This document shows positions 1 through 8,713 of a stretch of DNA of 64,000 nt, piece after piece. The DNA is taken from NCBI RefSeq assembly GCF_900148835.1, contig NZ_FRYK01000002.1:186001-250000 (forward strand). The letters are read 5' to 3'. Each line of letters starts with the position of its first letter. Position 1 is the stretch's first letter. This DNA is from Flavobacterium cucumis (GTDB lineage: Bacteria; Bacteroidota; Bacteroidia; Flavobacteriales; Flavobacteriaceae). The position numbers and the translations under genes are program-made. The notes under the pieces are model-generated. The model had not been told where the DNA came from and made no database searches. It was given only the letters and a program-made list of their open reading frames with translations.

Positions 1-655
1 CAAATAAGGTTTCTTGTGGTTGAATGGCTTTGTGAACATTAGCGATTTCGTTCATCATTTCTTCATCCACAGCCAAACGACCAGCAGTATCGATGATGAC
101 TACATTGAAACCATTTGCTTTTGCATGTTTGATTGCATTTTGAGCAATTTCAACTGGATTTTTATTTTCGGGTTCTGAATAAACTTCCACCCCAATTTGT
201 CCTCCTACTACGTGCAACTGATTAATTGCTGCAGGACGATAAATATCACAAGCAACCAATAACGGTTTTTTGCTTTTTTTTGTTTTTAAATAGTTGGCTA
301 ATTTACCCGAAAAAGTAGTTTTACCAGAACCTTGCAAACCCGACATCAAAATCACAGAAGGAGTTCCAGAAAGATTAATTCCAGCAGCATCACCACCCAT
401 TAATTCGGTTAACTCGTCTTTAACGATTTTAACCATTAATTGTCCCGGTTGTAAGGTAGTTAATACATTTTCACCTATTGCTTTTTCTTTAACTCTAGTG
501 GTAAAATCTTTTGCAATCTTAAAATTCACATCGGCATCTAACAATGCTCTACGAACTTCTTTTAAAGTATCGGCAACATTTACATCGGTAATTTTGCCAT
601 GCCCTTTTAATATATGAAACGCTTTATCTAACTTATCGCTTAAATTATCAAACAT
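1..655 (-). CDS. ffh: Signal recognition particle protein Ffh (SRP54), C-terminus off the left edge
   Basis: This is the GTPase of the signal recognition particle. It binds signal peptides as they leave the ribosome and hands them to FtsY and the Sec translocon. The visible about 218 residues cover the N domain and most of the G domain. The start reads MFDNLSDKLDKAFHILKGHG, the P-loop is GLQGSGKTT, DIYRPAA follows, and the DTAGR switch motif is near the left edge. The M domain with the RNA-binding part lies outside the window. The ATG at 655-653 is preceded by a perfect promoter, which supports this start. No frameshift is seen; the truncation is only the window edge. Confidence 0.97.
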   Translation of the reverse strand, partial: MFDNLSDKLDKAFHILKGHGKITDVNVADTLKEVRRALLDADVNFKIAKDFTTRVKEKAIGENVLTTLQPGQLMVKIVKDELTELMGGDAAGINLSGTPSVILMSGLQGSGKTTFSGKLANYLKTKKSKKPLLVACDIYRPAAINQLHVVGGQIGVEVYSEPENKNPVEIAQNAIKHAKANGFNVVIIDTAGRLAVDEEMMNEIANVHKAIQPQETLF

Positions 656-679
656 AATTCGGTTTTGTTTAATGAAGTG

Positions 680-710
680 CAAAGATAAGATAAAGTTATA
701 AAGTCACAAA
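680..710 (-). promoter_or_regulatory. Promoter of ffh
   Basis: On the minus strand, TTTG (710-707) is followed after exactly 19 bases by TATCTTTG (687-680). This is a textbook Bacteroidota TTTG-N19-TAnnTTTG promoter, 25 bases upstream of the ffh ATG. Confidence 0.8.
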
Positions 711-950
711 TTAGTATATGGGAGATTGTGTAAATAGTTTACAAAACTCAAAAAGTTAAAAAAATTAAACTCATATTTTTTACATAAAATCAATTTAATA
801 GGATTCACATAGCTTATCCATTTAATTAGCTAACTAGTCTATTAAACTTATACTTTTCTTGTTACATGAGGATTTGCATGTAGGAGTATTTTTTTTTTTA
901 ATATTGGAAAGCGTCTCTAATGTTTTACAACTTGAAGAAAGTAATTTTAT

Positions 951-1457
951 TTAATTCAAAGCATTGAAGAAAATCACATAAAACCAAATGAAGATTAATG
1001 AAGTTATCAATAAAAAAGTTGTTAAAGGATAGTTGTACTTTTTGGTCTCGTAAAATTCTTTAAAATAGATTTGATACTTATCTTTATCAAATATATACAC
1101 ATAAGATTCAATAATTGACAAAAATAAGCTCACAAATAAAATTAAAACATAATATTTTGGTACGCTTATATTTGCAATGAAAAAGCAGAGACCAACAAAA
1201 AACAAGTTAACTAAAGCTAAAAACGAAATAAAATATATTTTAATTTTAAAAATGTATTTGTACTCATGTAAAAAAGTTGGGTAATTTTTCTCCATATGCT
1301 CAAAGAACAACTTTGACCCTAATTTCATTTTATTAAAATTATTAAACCAAGTAAAAGGGTTCAAATAAATAGATATTAATTTACCTAGAAATCTTGATAT
1401 CAAAAAAAAGTTATAAAAATAAATATTTAAAAATTTCTCCATAAAGTTATTATTCAA
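951..1457 (-). CDS. Small integral membrane protein of unknown function
   Basis: This 168-residue, extremely AT-rich and aromatic protein is not one I recognise. Three hydrophobic stretches fit membrane helices at about residues 73-96, 101-122 and 145-165, preceded by an amphipathic aromatic N-terminus. An ATG five codons in (position 1442) is an alternative start. A TACTTTTG box lies upstream at 1541-1534, about 75 bases before the start, with no clear -33 partner. The gene stands alone between ffh and the YbjQ-type gene. Its low GC and lack of family features could mean recent acquisition or simply a lineage-specific gene. Function is unknown. Confidence 0.6.
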   Translation of the reverse strand: MNNNFMEKFLNIYFYNFFLISRFLGKLISIYLNPFTWFNNFNKMKLGSKLFFEHMEKNYPTFLHEYKYIFKIKIYFISFLALVNLFFVGLCFFIANISVPKYYVLILFVSLFLSIIESYVYIFDKDKYQIYFKEFYETKKYNYPLTTFLLITSLIFIWFYVIFFNALN

Positions 1458-1708
1458 TTTTAATCAATCACTAAGCTATTCAATGTTTTTTAAAGCCTTA
1501 AACCTTATACTACGAAATATAATACTCTTTGAGCAAAAGTAAAAAAATTGACTTAAAAATCGATATGCAGCAACAGATTCAAAACAATAAATCAAATTAA
1601 ATTCCTAAACTGTTCAAAAATTAGTCGACATTACTTAACAGGACGAATTAAAATCAGTAACAAAACAGTCCTAAATTAGACTAATAAAACACAAATAAAC
1701 TCAAAATC

Positions 1709-2011
1709 ATGATACTAACTACAACCAATTCGATAGATGGTTTTACAATTGCCGAATATAAAGGTATTGTTTCGGGAACCGCTGTAAATGTTCAAAAAAT
1801 GAAAATGACCTTTAATTTACAAAAATATTATGCTGGAATAAGTGAAAGTGTTTCAGAAGTAAAAGAACAAGCCTTTGAACAACTAAAAGCCAACGCAGAA
1901 AAATTAAATGCCAATGCGGTTGTGGGTATTCAAGTTGATATTGAACTAACAACAAGCAATTACGTAGCCGTTTCTGCAACTGGAACAGCCGTAAGTGTAA
2001 TTAAGAGGTAA
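1709..2011 (+). CDS. YbjQ/UPF0145 family protein (DUF74)
   Basis: This 100-residue protein matches the YbjQ family. The N-terminus reads ILTTTNSIDGF, the GIVSGTAV segment follows, and the helix ends in LNANAVVGIQVD, then a final SATGTAV strand. Family members form a pentameric beta-rich fold and are sometimes called heavy-metal-binding domain proteins, but the biochemical role is not established. It has no signal peptide and should be cytoplasmic. It is transcribed alone, convergent with the efflux operon, and shares the terminator at 2031-2069 with it. Length is normal for the family. Confidence 0.85.
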   Translation: MILTTTNSIDGFTIAEYKGIVSGTAVNVQKMKMTFNLQKYYAGISESVSEVKEQAFEQLKANAEKLNANAVVGIQVDIELTTSNYVAVSATGTAVSVIKR

Positions 2012-2030
2012 TTTAAAAGAATTAGCTCAC

Positions 2031-2069
2031 AAAAAAAGGGTTCAACTTTATTAAAGTCAAACCCTTTTT
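2031..2069. terminator. Bidirectional intrinsic terminator
   Basis: Inverted repeat AAAAAGGGTT / AACCCTTTTT with a further inner pairing ACTTTA/TAAAGT. It is flanked by A-runs and T-runs, so it can stop the YbjQ-type gene on the + strand and the efflux operon on the - strand. Confidence 0.85.
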
Positions 2070-2126
2070 CTACATTTTAGTTTTTAGAAAAATTTTCACT
2101 AGAAACCCTTACTTGCGATTCATTAT

Positions 2127-2315
2127 TTAATCCTGAATCTTAAATACTTTTCTTAAAATATCTTCCATTAAACACCATTTGGTAAATGAAGATTGCAACA
2201 AATTGGCTCCTACAAAAAGGGTAAACCAAAACCAATTTTCATTCACATACATTCCTAAAAGAACACTTATAATAATAAAGGTTCCGGCTACTGCTCTTAC
2301 AATTCTATTGATCAT
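2127..2315 (-). CDS. DUF2892 (YgaP-like) small inner-membrane protein
   Basis: This 62-residue protein starts MINRIVRAVAGTFIIISVLL, has two hydrophobic helices, and contains LFVGANLLQSSFTKWCLMEDIL. The Asn-Leu-Gln-Ser/Phe-Thr pattern followed by a single Cys in WCLMEDIL is characteristic of DUF2892. Members occur alone or fused to a rhodanese sulfurtransferase, as in YgaP. It is the last gene of the TolC/RND operon, 11 bases after the PII-like gene, and ends just before the shared terminator. A link to sulfur or metal/thiol stress is an inference from family context; no activity can be assigned. Confidence 0.85.
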   Translation of the reverse strand: MINRIVRAVAGTFIIISVLLGMYVNENWFWFTLFVGANLLQSSFTKWCLMEDILRKVFKIQD

Positions 2316-2326
2316 AATTTCAAATT

Positions 2327-2632
2327 TTAATTATATTTTTCTACCGATAAAACGGCCAAATGTACTTTTGATATAGACTCTTGATTTTTATTAAATACTG
2401 TTATTTTTTCTAGTAATACATCTAAATGATGTTGCAAAATAAAAGCGTAAAACATAACGGAGTCGGTCTCATTCATTTCAGAACCAAACCAATTGTCTCC
2501 AACACTTTCTTCTGAAGCATCCCTAAAACCTTTTACATCGCGGTACGAATAGGATGCTACTTTAGCTTCTTTAAGCATCTTTTTGACGTCTTTTTCAAAT
2601 GATGCTATGGCGGTAATTAATACTAATTTCAT
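2327..2632 (-). CDS. PII-like (GlnB-fold) signalling protein linked to the RND pump
   Basis: This 101-residue protein starts MKLVLITAIASFEKDVKKML. It has the layout of a PII-fold protein: a first strand, a helix, a second strand ending in VKGF, a T-loop-like segment (about residues 36-52, rich in Asp/Glu/Ser with a Trp), then strand-helix-strand with HHLDVLLEKITVF and the final KVHLAVLSVEKY. Canonical GlnB uridylylation (Tyr51) and ATP motifs are not evident, so it belongs with divergent PII-like sensors, some of which sit beside transporters. The preferred start is ATG 2632. A longer frame from GTG 2644 would run into the adjoining hairpin repeat. It lies between the RND pump and DUF2892. 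Ligand unknown. Confidence 0.65.
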   Translation of the reverse strand: MKLVLITAIASFEKDVKKMLKEAKVASYSYRDVKGFRDASEESVGDNWFGSEMNETDSVMFYAFILQHHLDVLLEKITVFNKNQESISKVHLAVLSVEKYN

Positions 2633-2637
2633 ATTTT

Positions 2638-2670
2638 GCCCCACCTAACCTCCCCAAAGGGGAGGAAACT
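2638..2670. repeat. GC-rich hairpin repeat, copy A
   Basis: GCCCCACCTAACCTCCCC followed by AAAGGGGAGG forms a CCTCCCC/GGGGAGG hairpin. It lies between the RND pump and the PII-like gene. Two related copies are at 5911-5940 and 6011-6040. Its GC content is sharply above the surrounding DNA. Confidence 0.8.
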
Positions 2671-2703
2671 ATCGAGGTAAGTTTTCTTTTTTGATTAAAC
2701 ATT

Positions 2704-5700
2704 TTATGAATTATTCTTCTCCCATTTTTTACGTTCTGTGATATAGTAAATTAATGGTACAACGATCAATGTTAGTAATGTTGAAACAATCGCACCGGCT
2801 ACTAACGAAATCGCTAATCCTTGGAATATGGGATCAAACAAAATAATAGAGGCTCCAATTACTACTGCACCAGTCGTTAATAAAATCGGTGTCGTTCTTA
2901 CAGCTCCAGCTTCAATAATGGCTTGTTTCATTGGAATACCGTCGTTCAAACGAATTTCGATAAAGTCAATCAGTAAGACAGAATTACGCACCATAACTCC
3001 AGCTAACGCAATCATTCCAATAAACGAAGTGGCTGTAAAGAAAGCTCCTAAAACCCAGTGACCTAATACAATTCCAACTAAAGAAAGTGGAATCGCCACC
3101 ATCATAACTAAAGGAGTTTTGAAGTTTTGGAACCAACCTACAATCAACATATAAATCACAATAATTACGACTAAGAAAGCGGCTCCTAAATCACGGAATA
3201 CTTCTAAAGTAATTTGCCATTCTCCGTCCCATTTAACGGTGAAATCACTTTCATCTGATGGAGTATCCATGTACAATTCGTTTACTTTATATCCTTTTGG
3301 CAATTGCATTTTTTCCAACTTCTCATTCATTCCCAAAATTGCATACACCGGACTTTCTAAAGCTCCCGCCATATCGGCTAAAACATATACTACTCGTTTT
3401 TGATCTTTTCTGTAAATCGTATTTTGTAAGGTATCAGTAGTAACTTTTACCAAATCACTAACCGGAACTACATTACCTCGACTTCCTTTTATTTTCAAAT
3501 TTTGAATATCTTGAATTGAAGTTTTGTCTTTATCTTCCAATGATAATGTGATACCAACTGGATTATTTGAACGTTCATCATACAAGTTAGAAACCGGCAT
3601 TTCTCTCAGTAAATAAGTTAAATTCCCTACTACTTGTTGTGGAGCGATTCCATTTAACATGGCTTTTTCTCTATCTACCTCTAATTTATATTCTACTTGA
3701 GGTGCCTCTACCATCCAATCGGTATCTACTACATCAGTTGTAGTTTCCAAAATCGTTTTTACTTGATTGGCCACTTTAATTTGTTCTTCATAATCAGGTC
3801 CGTAAACCTCAGCCACTAAAGTAGATAATACCGGTGGTCCTGGTGGAACTTCCACAATTTTTACATTCGCACCATACTTTTTAGCAATTTTTTGCACTTC
3901 GGGACGCACTACTTTTGCGATATCATGACTTTGCAAATCTCTGTCTTCTTTGTGTAGTAAATTTACCTGAATATCCGCCATGTTACTTCCTCCACGCATA
4001 TCGTAATGACGAACTAAACCGTTAAAGGTTATCGGAGCCGAAGCACCAATATAATTTTGATAATCCACCACTTCAGGAACTGTTGAAAGATATTGTGCAA
4101 TTTCTTTAGTAACCGCAGCCGTTCTTTCTAAAGTAGTTCCTTCTGGCATATCGATTACGACTTGGAATTCATTTTTGTTATCAAAAGGTAACATTTTAAC
4201 CGCTACTGATTTCGTAAAGAACATCAATACAGAACCTAATAAAAGAAGAATCGTTACAACGAACATTAAGTTACGTTTCTTAGAATTATCTAAAAGGGGT
4301 TGTTCTACTTTTTTATAGATTTTATATATCCAAGAAGTCTCTAAACCTTGTTCTTCTTTATGTTCTTGTTCATCTTTTTCGTGAAGTAAATGGTATCCCA
4401 AATAAGGTGTAACGGTCAAAGCTACGAACAACGATAATAGCATCGCAATAGAAGCTCCAATTGGCATCGGACTCATGTAAGGCCCCATCATTCCTGATAC
4501 GAATGCCATTGGTAAGATTGCTGCAATTACAGTAAACGTTGCTAAAATCGTTGGATTTCCTACTTCATTAATCGCATAAATCGCTGCCTGTTTGAAGGGT
4601 AGTCGCTTCATTTTGAAATGACGGTGCATGTTTTCGGCAATGATAATACTGTCATCTACAACAATTCCAACGACGAATACTAAGGCAAAAAGCGTAATTC
4701 TATTTAACGTATAGCCTAATAAATAGTAACTAAATAAAGTTAATGCAAAGGTTAACGGAACAGAGAAAAACACTACTAATCCACCTCTCCAACCCATAGC
4801 TAACATTACTAAAACTGTTACAGCAATGATAGCAACTCCTAAGTGTAGTAGTAATTCTCCAACTTTATGAGATGCTGTTTCACCGTAATTTCTTGAAACT
4901 TCAACATGCACATCTTCTGGGATAACATTTTTCTTTAAAGATTCTACTCTCTCCAGAATTTTCTCTGAAATCTGCATTGCATCAGCTCCTTTAACTTTTG
5001 CTACTGAAATAGTAACCGCAGGATATTCCGAATTAAATTTTGAGAATTTCGCATTCGCTTTTCCATAACCAAAAGAAACATAATTCTTCGGTGTTTGTGG
5101 TCCGTCTTGAATGGTTGCTACTTGTTTTAAGTAAACCGGCATATTATTGTTTACACCAACTACCAAGTTTTCTACATCTTCCGAAGTCGATAAAAACTTA
5201 CCTGTTGTAACTAAATATTCGGTATCATTTTGTACAAAACTTCCCGATTGCGAACTTCCGTTATTGGCTTGAATCATTTGCATAATGCTCAAAGCATCTA
5301 CACCATTTTCAGCCATTTTATCTTTGTCTAAAACTACTTTTAGTTCTCGTGTTCTTCCTCCAATTTCCTTGGTAATGGCAACGTCTTTTACTTTTTCAAT
5401 TTCCGAAGTAACTTCTTCCGCTATTTGACGCAATTGGAAATCATCGTATTTTTCACTCCAAAGCGTTAATCCTAACATCGGAACATCGTCAATCGAACGC
5501 GTTTTTACGATGGGTTGCATAACGCCTTCAGGGAACATCTTGCGGTTTTTCATCAATTCGTCGTATAATTTTACATACGAATCTTCGCTGTTCTCCCCCA
5601 CATAAAATTGCACTACCATCATCGAATAGCCATTCATCGCCATACTGTGAATGTGCTCCACTCCTTTGATGTTACCAATAATTTTTTCTAATGGTTTTAC

Positions 5701-5904
5701 CACTCTACTCTCAATCTCAGACGGGCTAGCACCTGGATACATGACCATAACATCGGCCATAGGAACGTTAATTTGCGGTTCTTCTTCCCTTGGAATTAAG
5801 AACGAACTGTAAGTACCAATGATCATCAACGCCACCATCAATAAAATGGTTAATTTTGAGTTGATAAAGAAATTGGCTATTTTACCTGATATACCTTCTT
5901 GCAT
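2704..5904 (-). CDS. RND-family efflux permease (inner membrane)
   Basis: This proton-driven pump subunit of about 1066 residues is of normal RND length. It begins MQEGISGKIANFFINSKLT, followed by the first membrane helix and a large periplasmic loop with YPGASPSEIE. The central helix bundle carries GIVVDDSIIIAEN, whose paired Asp residues (about 416-418) match the proton-relay residues of HAE1-type pumps. A second repeat follows, with MIALAGVMVRNSVLLIDFIE. Substrate cannot be read from the sequence; the family covers drugs, solvents and metals. The frame is open to 5964, but the extra 20 residues are encoded by a GC-rich repeat and read like translated repeat (PPLGGKG), so ATG 5904 is preferred. 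Confidence 0.93.
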   Translation of the reverse strand: MQEGISGKIANFFINSKLTILLMVALMIIGTYSSFLIPREEEPQINVPMADVMVMYPGASPSEIESRVVKPLEKIIGNIKGVEHIHSMAMNGYSMMVVQFYVGENSEDSYVKLYDELMKNRKMFPEGVMQPIVKTRSIDDVPMLGLTLWSEKYDDFQLRQIAEEVTSEIEKVKDVAITKEIGGRTRELKVVLDKDKMAENGVDALSIMQMIQANNGSSQSGSFVQNDTEYLVTTGKFLSTSEDVENLVVGVNNNMPVYLKQVATIQDGPQTPKNYVSFGYGKANAKFSKFNSEYPAVTISVAKVKGADAMQISEKILERVESLKKNVIPEDVHVEVSRNYGETASHKVGELLLHLGVAIIAVTVLVMLAMGWRGGLVVFFSVPLTFALTLFSYYLLGYTLNRITLFALVFVVGIVVDDSIIIAENMHRHFKMKRLPFKQAAIYAINEVGNPTILATFTVIAAILPMAFVSGMMGPYMSPMPIGASIAMLLSLFVALTVTPYLGYHLLHEKDEQEHKEEQGLETSWIYKIYKKVEQPLLDNSKKRNLMFVVTILLLLGSVLMFFTKSVAVKMLPFDNKNEFQVVIDMPEGTTLERTAAVTKEIAQYLSTVPEVVDYQNYIGASAPITFNGLVRHYDMRGGSNMADIQVNLLHKEDRDLQSHDIAKVVRPEVQKIAKKYGANVKIVEVPPGPPVLSTLVAEVYGPDYEEQIKVANQVKTILETTTDVVDTDWMVEAPQVEYKLEVDREKAMLNGIAPQQVVGNLTYLLREMPVSNLYDERSNNPVGITLSLEDKDKTSIQDIQNLKIKGSRGNVVPVSDLVKVTTDTLQNTIYRKDQKRVVYVLADMAGALESPVYAILGMNEKLEKMQLPKGYKVNELYMDTPSDESDFTVKWDGEWQITLEVFRDLGAAFLVVIIVIYMLIVGWFQNFKTPLVMMVAIPLSLVGIVLGHWVLGAFFTATSFIGMIALAGVMVRNSVLLIDFIEIRLNDGIPMKQAIIEAGAVRTTPILLTTGAVVIGASIILFDPIFQGLAISLVAGAIVSTLLTLIVVPLIYYITERKKWEKNNS

Positions 5905-5910
5905 GATTTT

Positions 5911-5940
5911 AGCCCCCTTACCCCCCAAAGGGGGAAATTG
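5911..5940. repeat. GC-rich hairpin repeat, copy B
   Basis: AGCCCCCTTACCCCCC followed by AAAGGGGGAAATTG is a diverged copy of the 2638 repeat, just upstream of the preferred start of the RND pump. The CCCCC/GGGGG arms can pair. Confidence 0.7.
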
Positions 5941-6010
5941 TTGGGGTGAAATTAAATTAAACATTATTTTACTGTGAGTTATTCAACTCAAACTTTGCCT
6001 ACGTATTTTC

Positions 6011-6040
6011 TCCTCCCCTTTGGAGAGGTTGGGTGGGGCT
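6011..6040. repeat. GC-rich hairpin repeat, copy C
   Basis: Read on the minus strand: AGCCCCACCCAACCTCTCC then AAAGGGGAGGA. It is in the opposite strand sense relative to the + strand of copy A and abuts the TAA of the membrane-fusion protein. With copy B it fills the junction between that gene and the RND pump. Confidence 0.75.
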
Positions 6041-7122
6041 TACTGAACACTAACCTTAGCTCCGTTAAATAATTTCCCTTCTGCTGAAACAATATATTGT
6101 TCGTCTGCTGACAATCCTGATAATACTTCTACTTGATTTCCGAAGATTTTCCCAATTCTTAACCATCTTAGAATAGCTACATTACCACTTCCTATAGTGT
6201 AAATTCCAGTCAATTGACCTTGTTTTACCAATGCACTTTCTGGAACTAGAATTACATCTGATTTAAGGGTAGTTGTTTCTTTTTTAGCCATTGGGAATTG
6301 TACGTTTACAAACATTCCAGATAAAATCTCTTTATCTATTTTGTCTAAAGTCACTTTTACTAAATATTGCCCACCTGTATTTTTTGCGGATAAACTCACT
6401 TCCGAAACTTTTCCAGTAACTTCTTTATTTAAAGATTTCACGTTGATTTTAACTGGCATTCCGTTTTTAACATTCGAAATATCACTTTCTGAAACCATTG
6501 CGGTTACTTGTAATCTTGAAGTGCCTTCAATACTTACTAAAGGCATTCCTGGGCTTGCCATATCACCTTCTTTTACGAAAGTATTCGTTACCGTTCCTGA
6601 AAATGGAGCGGTAATATTCGAATAAGAAAACTGCGCCATGACTTCATTACGCATTTGTTTTGCTGCTTCTAAACCTGCTTTTGCCATTTCGTAACGAGCC
6701 GTCATATCGTCTAATTCTTTTTGAGAAGCCGATTGTTGCGCGAACAAATTCACAAAACGATCATAATCTTTTTTCGCATTGTTGTATGCTGCAGTAGCTT
6801 GTGTGATAGAAGCATCTACTTGTGCTTTTTTCGCTTGTAAATCGGTGTTGTTGATGCTTACCAAAAGTTGTCCAGCCGAAACATTTTGTCCTACTTTCAC
6901 ATTTACTTTGGTTACATAACCCATCATTCTAGTACTTAAATTAGCACTATTTTCTGATTCTATTTTTCCACTTGCTGTTACATACGGACTATTAGAATTA
7001 CCTGAATTACCCGCTACTTTTACTGGAATTGTAGGTAAATCAGTAATATTTTCTTTTTTATCACTTCCACAAGATGTTAAGATTAGTGATGAAATGGTTA
7101 GTATTGTTAGTATCTTTTTCAT
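6040..7122 (-). CDS. RND efflux periplasmic adaptor (membrane-fusion lipoprotein)
   Basis: This 360-residue adaptor links the inner-membrane pump to TolC. The N-terminus is a lipoprotein signal ending LILTSC with lipidated Cys18, followed by GSDKKE. The order then is an N-terminal beta strand with TASGKIESE, a lipoyl-like half (GYVTKVNVKVGQNVSAGQLL), an alpha-helical coiled coil at about residues 80-150 (AKKAQVDASI through the KAGLEAAK region), the second lipoyl half (ITAPFSGTVTN), a beta barrel, and a C-terminal membrane-proximal domain with ALVKQGQLTGIY. It is the second gene of the operon, 111 bases after TolC. Confidence 0.93.
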   Translation of the reverse strand: MKKILTILTISSLILTSCGSDKKENITDLPTIPVKVAGNSGNSNSPYVTASGKIESENSANLSTRMMGYVTKVNVKVGQNVSAGQLLVSINNTDLQAKKAQVDASITQATAAYNNAKKDYDRFVNLFAQQSASQKELDDMTARYEMAKAGLEAAKQMRNEVMAQFSYSNITAPFSGTVTNTFVKEGDMASPGMPLVSIEGTSRLQVTAMVSESDISNVKNGMPVKINVKSLNKEVTGKVSEVSLSAKNTGGQYLVKVTLDKIDKEILSGMFVNVQFPMAKKETTTLKSDVILVPESALVKQGQLTGIYTIGSGNVAILRWLRIGKIFGNQVEVLSGLSADEQYIVSAEGKLFNGAKVSVQ

Positions 7123-7233
7123 GTTATTAATTTTAAAAATTTATTTTTGAACACAGATTAAAGAAATTTGAAAAATCTAAAAATCTGATTTAATTATACT
7201 TAGTCTTGATTCTTAATACTTTAATCTTACCAC

Positions 7234-8541
7234 TTACTTAGTTAAAAATTGTAAGTATTGTTTGGTAAAGTTATATTCGAAAACCGCTTGTAAATGCTCT
7301 AATTCTTTTTGCGCCATTTGGGTTTCAGCCATTAATAAGTCGGTAGTTTTTTCTAACCCTTGAGTGAATCTATTTTGACGAATTCTAAACGCTTCTTGCG
7401 ATTGTTCAAAAGCTAGTTTAGATAAATTCACTTTGTTTTCGGCATCTAGCAATTGACGATTGGTTTTGCTCAATTCTAACTGACTTTGCTTTTTGTATTG
7501 TTCGGTTTCAACCGTTGCTTTTTCAAAATCAGCTTTTGCTTTTTGTGTTTTTCCGATGTTTTTAAAGCCATCAAAAACATTCCATGACAATTGTGCTCCT
7601 ACTACATATCCTTTTGCTGACGTTTGGAAGACATGTTGGTCATACAATTCGTAACTTCCAAAAGCATTCAATCTTGGTAAGAATCCGAATTTAGAAGATT
7701 GAAACATTTTTTGATAGGCATCCGCCGATTTTTGCATCGCTTGTATATCCTTTCTAGAATCAGAAAGTGTTGTATTCATACTTTCAATAGCAATTGCATT
7801 ATCTAATTTTTCAGCAGGTTTATAGGTTTTTCCAACCATATCTTCATTTAATAAAAAAGCTAAATAATCGGATGCATTTTGCACATTGGATTTGGCATAT
7901 TGCAATTGATTTGTAATTTCATTTACACGAACTTGAACATTTAATAAATCGGTTTTTTGTAACATTCCGTTTTTAAAATAGTTGTCTACCAATTTTAAAT
8001 TTCCTTGTGCTGTTGTATTTGCTTTTTCTAAAACTTTTACCGCTTTATAAGTCAATTGCAATTGCATATAGGCTTTTGAAACTTCAAGTTCTAAATATTC
8101 TTTAGTACGCTCAGTTTGCAATTGAAAAGCATCCATTTTAGCTCTTGCCGCTTGTCTTCCATACAAACCATCTACGTTGATAAGTGGTTGGAGTACTTCT
8201 ATTTTGGTTGCGAAATTTTGAGTTTCATCAGGATTGTTTAATAATGCCGGATTAAAATCGGAAGCCGTTAAGATTTCTTGATTTAATTTCGAACCAAAAG
8301 CCATTAATGGATTGGTTGTGACTATTCCAGTATGCGACACAGTAATGTTGGGCAAAAAGAGTGCATTCGATTGACGATAATCTGCTTTTGCAGACTGAAA
8401 TGATTTTTCGGCCACTTTGATTTGTAGGTTATTCTCGGTAACTTTTTGCATCAAATCATTTTTTGAAATTGTCAAAGTATCTTGGGCAAGAGCAGCAATA
8501 GACACCAATCCAAGTACAATTATTAAATTGATTTTTTTCAT
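7234..8541 (-). CDS. TolC-family outer-membrane efflux protein
   Basis: This is the first gene of the efflux operon, encoding 435 residues. The signal peptide is MKKINLIIVLGLVSIAALAQ. Two repeats of long helices with barrel strands follow: the first spans VAEKSFQSAKADYRQSNALF to the VNEITNQLQYA region, and the second LNAFGSYELYDQHV to the QNRFTQGLEKTTDLLMAE helix. These are typical of the trimeric outer-membrane factor that opens for the adaptor and pump. Length is normal. Two palindromic operators and a TACATTTG promoter box lie directly upstream (8569-8634), so regulation of the whole operon probably acts here. Confidence 0.93.
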   Translation of the reverse strand: MKKINLIIVLGLVSIAALAQDTLTISKNDLMQKVTENNLQIKVAEKSFQSAKADYRQSNALFLPNITVSHTGIVTTNPLMAFGSKLNQEILTASDFNPALLNNPDETQNFATKIEVLQPLINVDGLYGRQAARAKMDAFQLQTERTKEYLELEVSKAYMQLQLTYKAVKVLEKANTTAQGNLKLVDNYFKNGMLQKTDLLNVQVRVNEITNQLQYAKSNVQNASDYLAFLLNEDMVGKTYKPAEKLDNAIAIESMNTTLSDSRKDIQAMQKSADAYQKMFQSSKFGFLPRLNAFGSYELYDQHVFQTSAKGYVVGAQLSWNVFDGFKNIGKTQKAKADFEKATVETEQYKKQSQLELSKTNRQLLDAENKVNLSKLAFEQSQEAFRIRQNRFTQGLEKTTDLLMAETQMAQKELEHLQAVFEYNFTKQYLQFLTK

Positions 8542-8568
8542 AGTTAGTTTTCTTCTTATTTTATGTTA

Positions 8569-8634
8569 CAAATGTACATCTGTAAAAAAAGGTAGTCGGT
8601 AACATGAGTTACACAAGCGTGTAACAATGGTTAC
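8569..8634 (-). promoter_or_regulatory. Promoter of the efflux operon with two GTAAC-N4-GTTAC operators
   Basis: On the minus strand a perfect TAnnTTTG box (TACATTTG, 8576-8569) lies 27 bases before the TolC ATG. Palindrome GTAAC-atga-GTTAC (8599-8612) is centred at 8605.5, exactly 33 bp from the box centre. A second, GTAAC-aatg-GTTAC (8621-8634), lies 22 bp further, two helical turns away. The inner arms also form GTTACAC-aagc-GTGTAAC (8608-8625). The 5-N4-5 layout and the position near -41.5 fit a class II Crp/Fnr-family activator; the regulator itself is not in the window. Confidence 0.7.
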
Positions 8635-8713
8635 AAATAGAAAGAGTGTCATTAAGACGCTCTGACTAACCAATAAAACTAAACAATAATCAATTTCTCA
8701 ATAAATTGCTTTT

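Noticed and set aside
8566..8654. 28-codon frame upstream of tolC
   Set aside because: It runs straight through both operator palindromes and a promoter box; its coding potential is doubtful, so it is only mentioned as a possibility.
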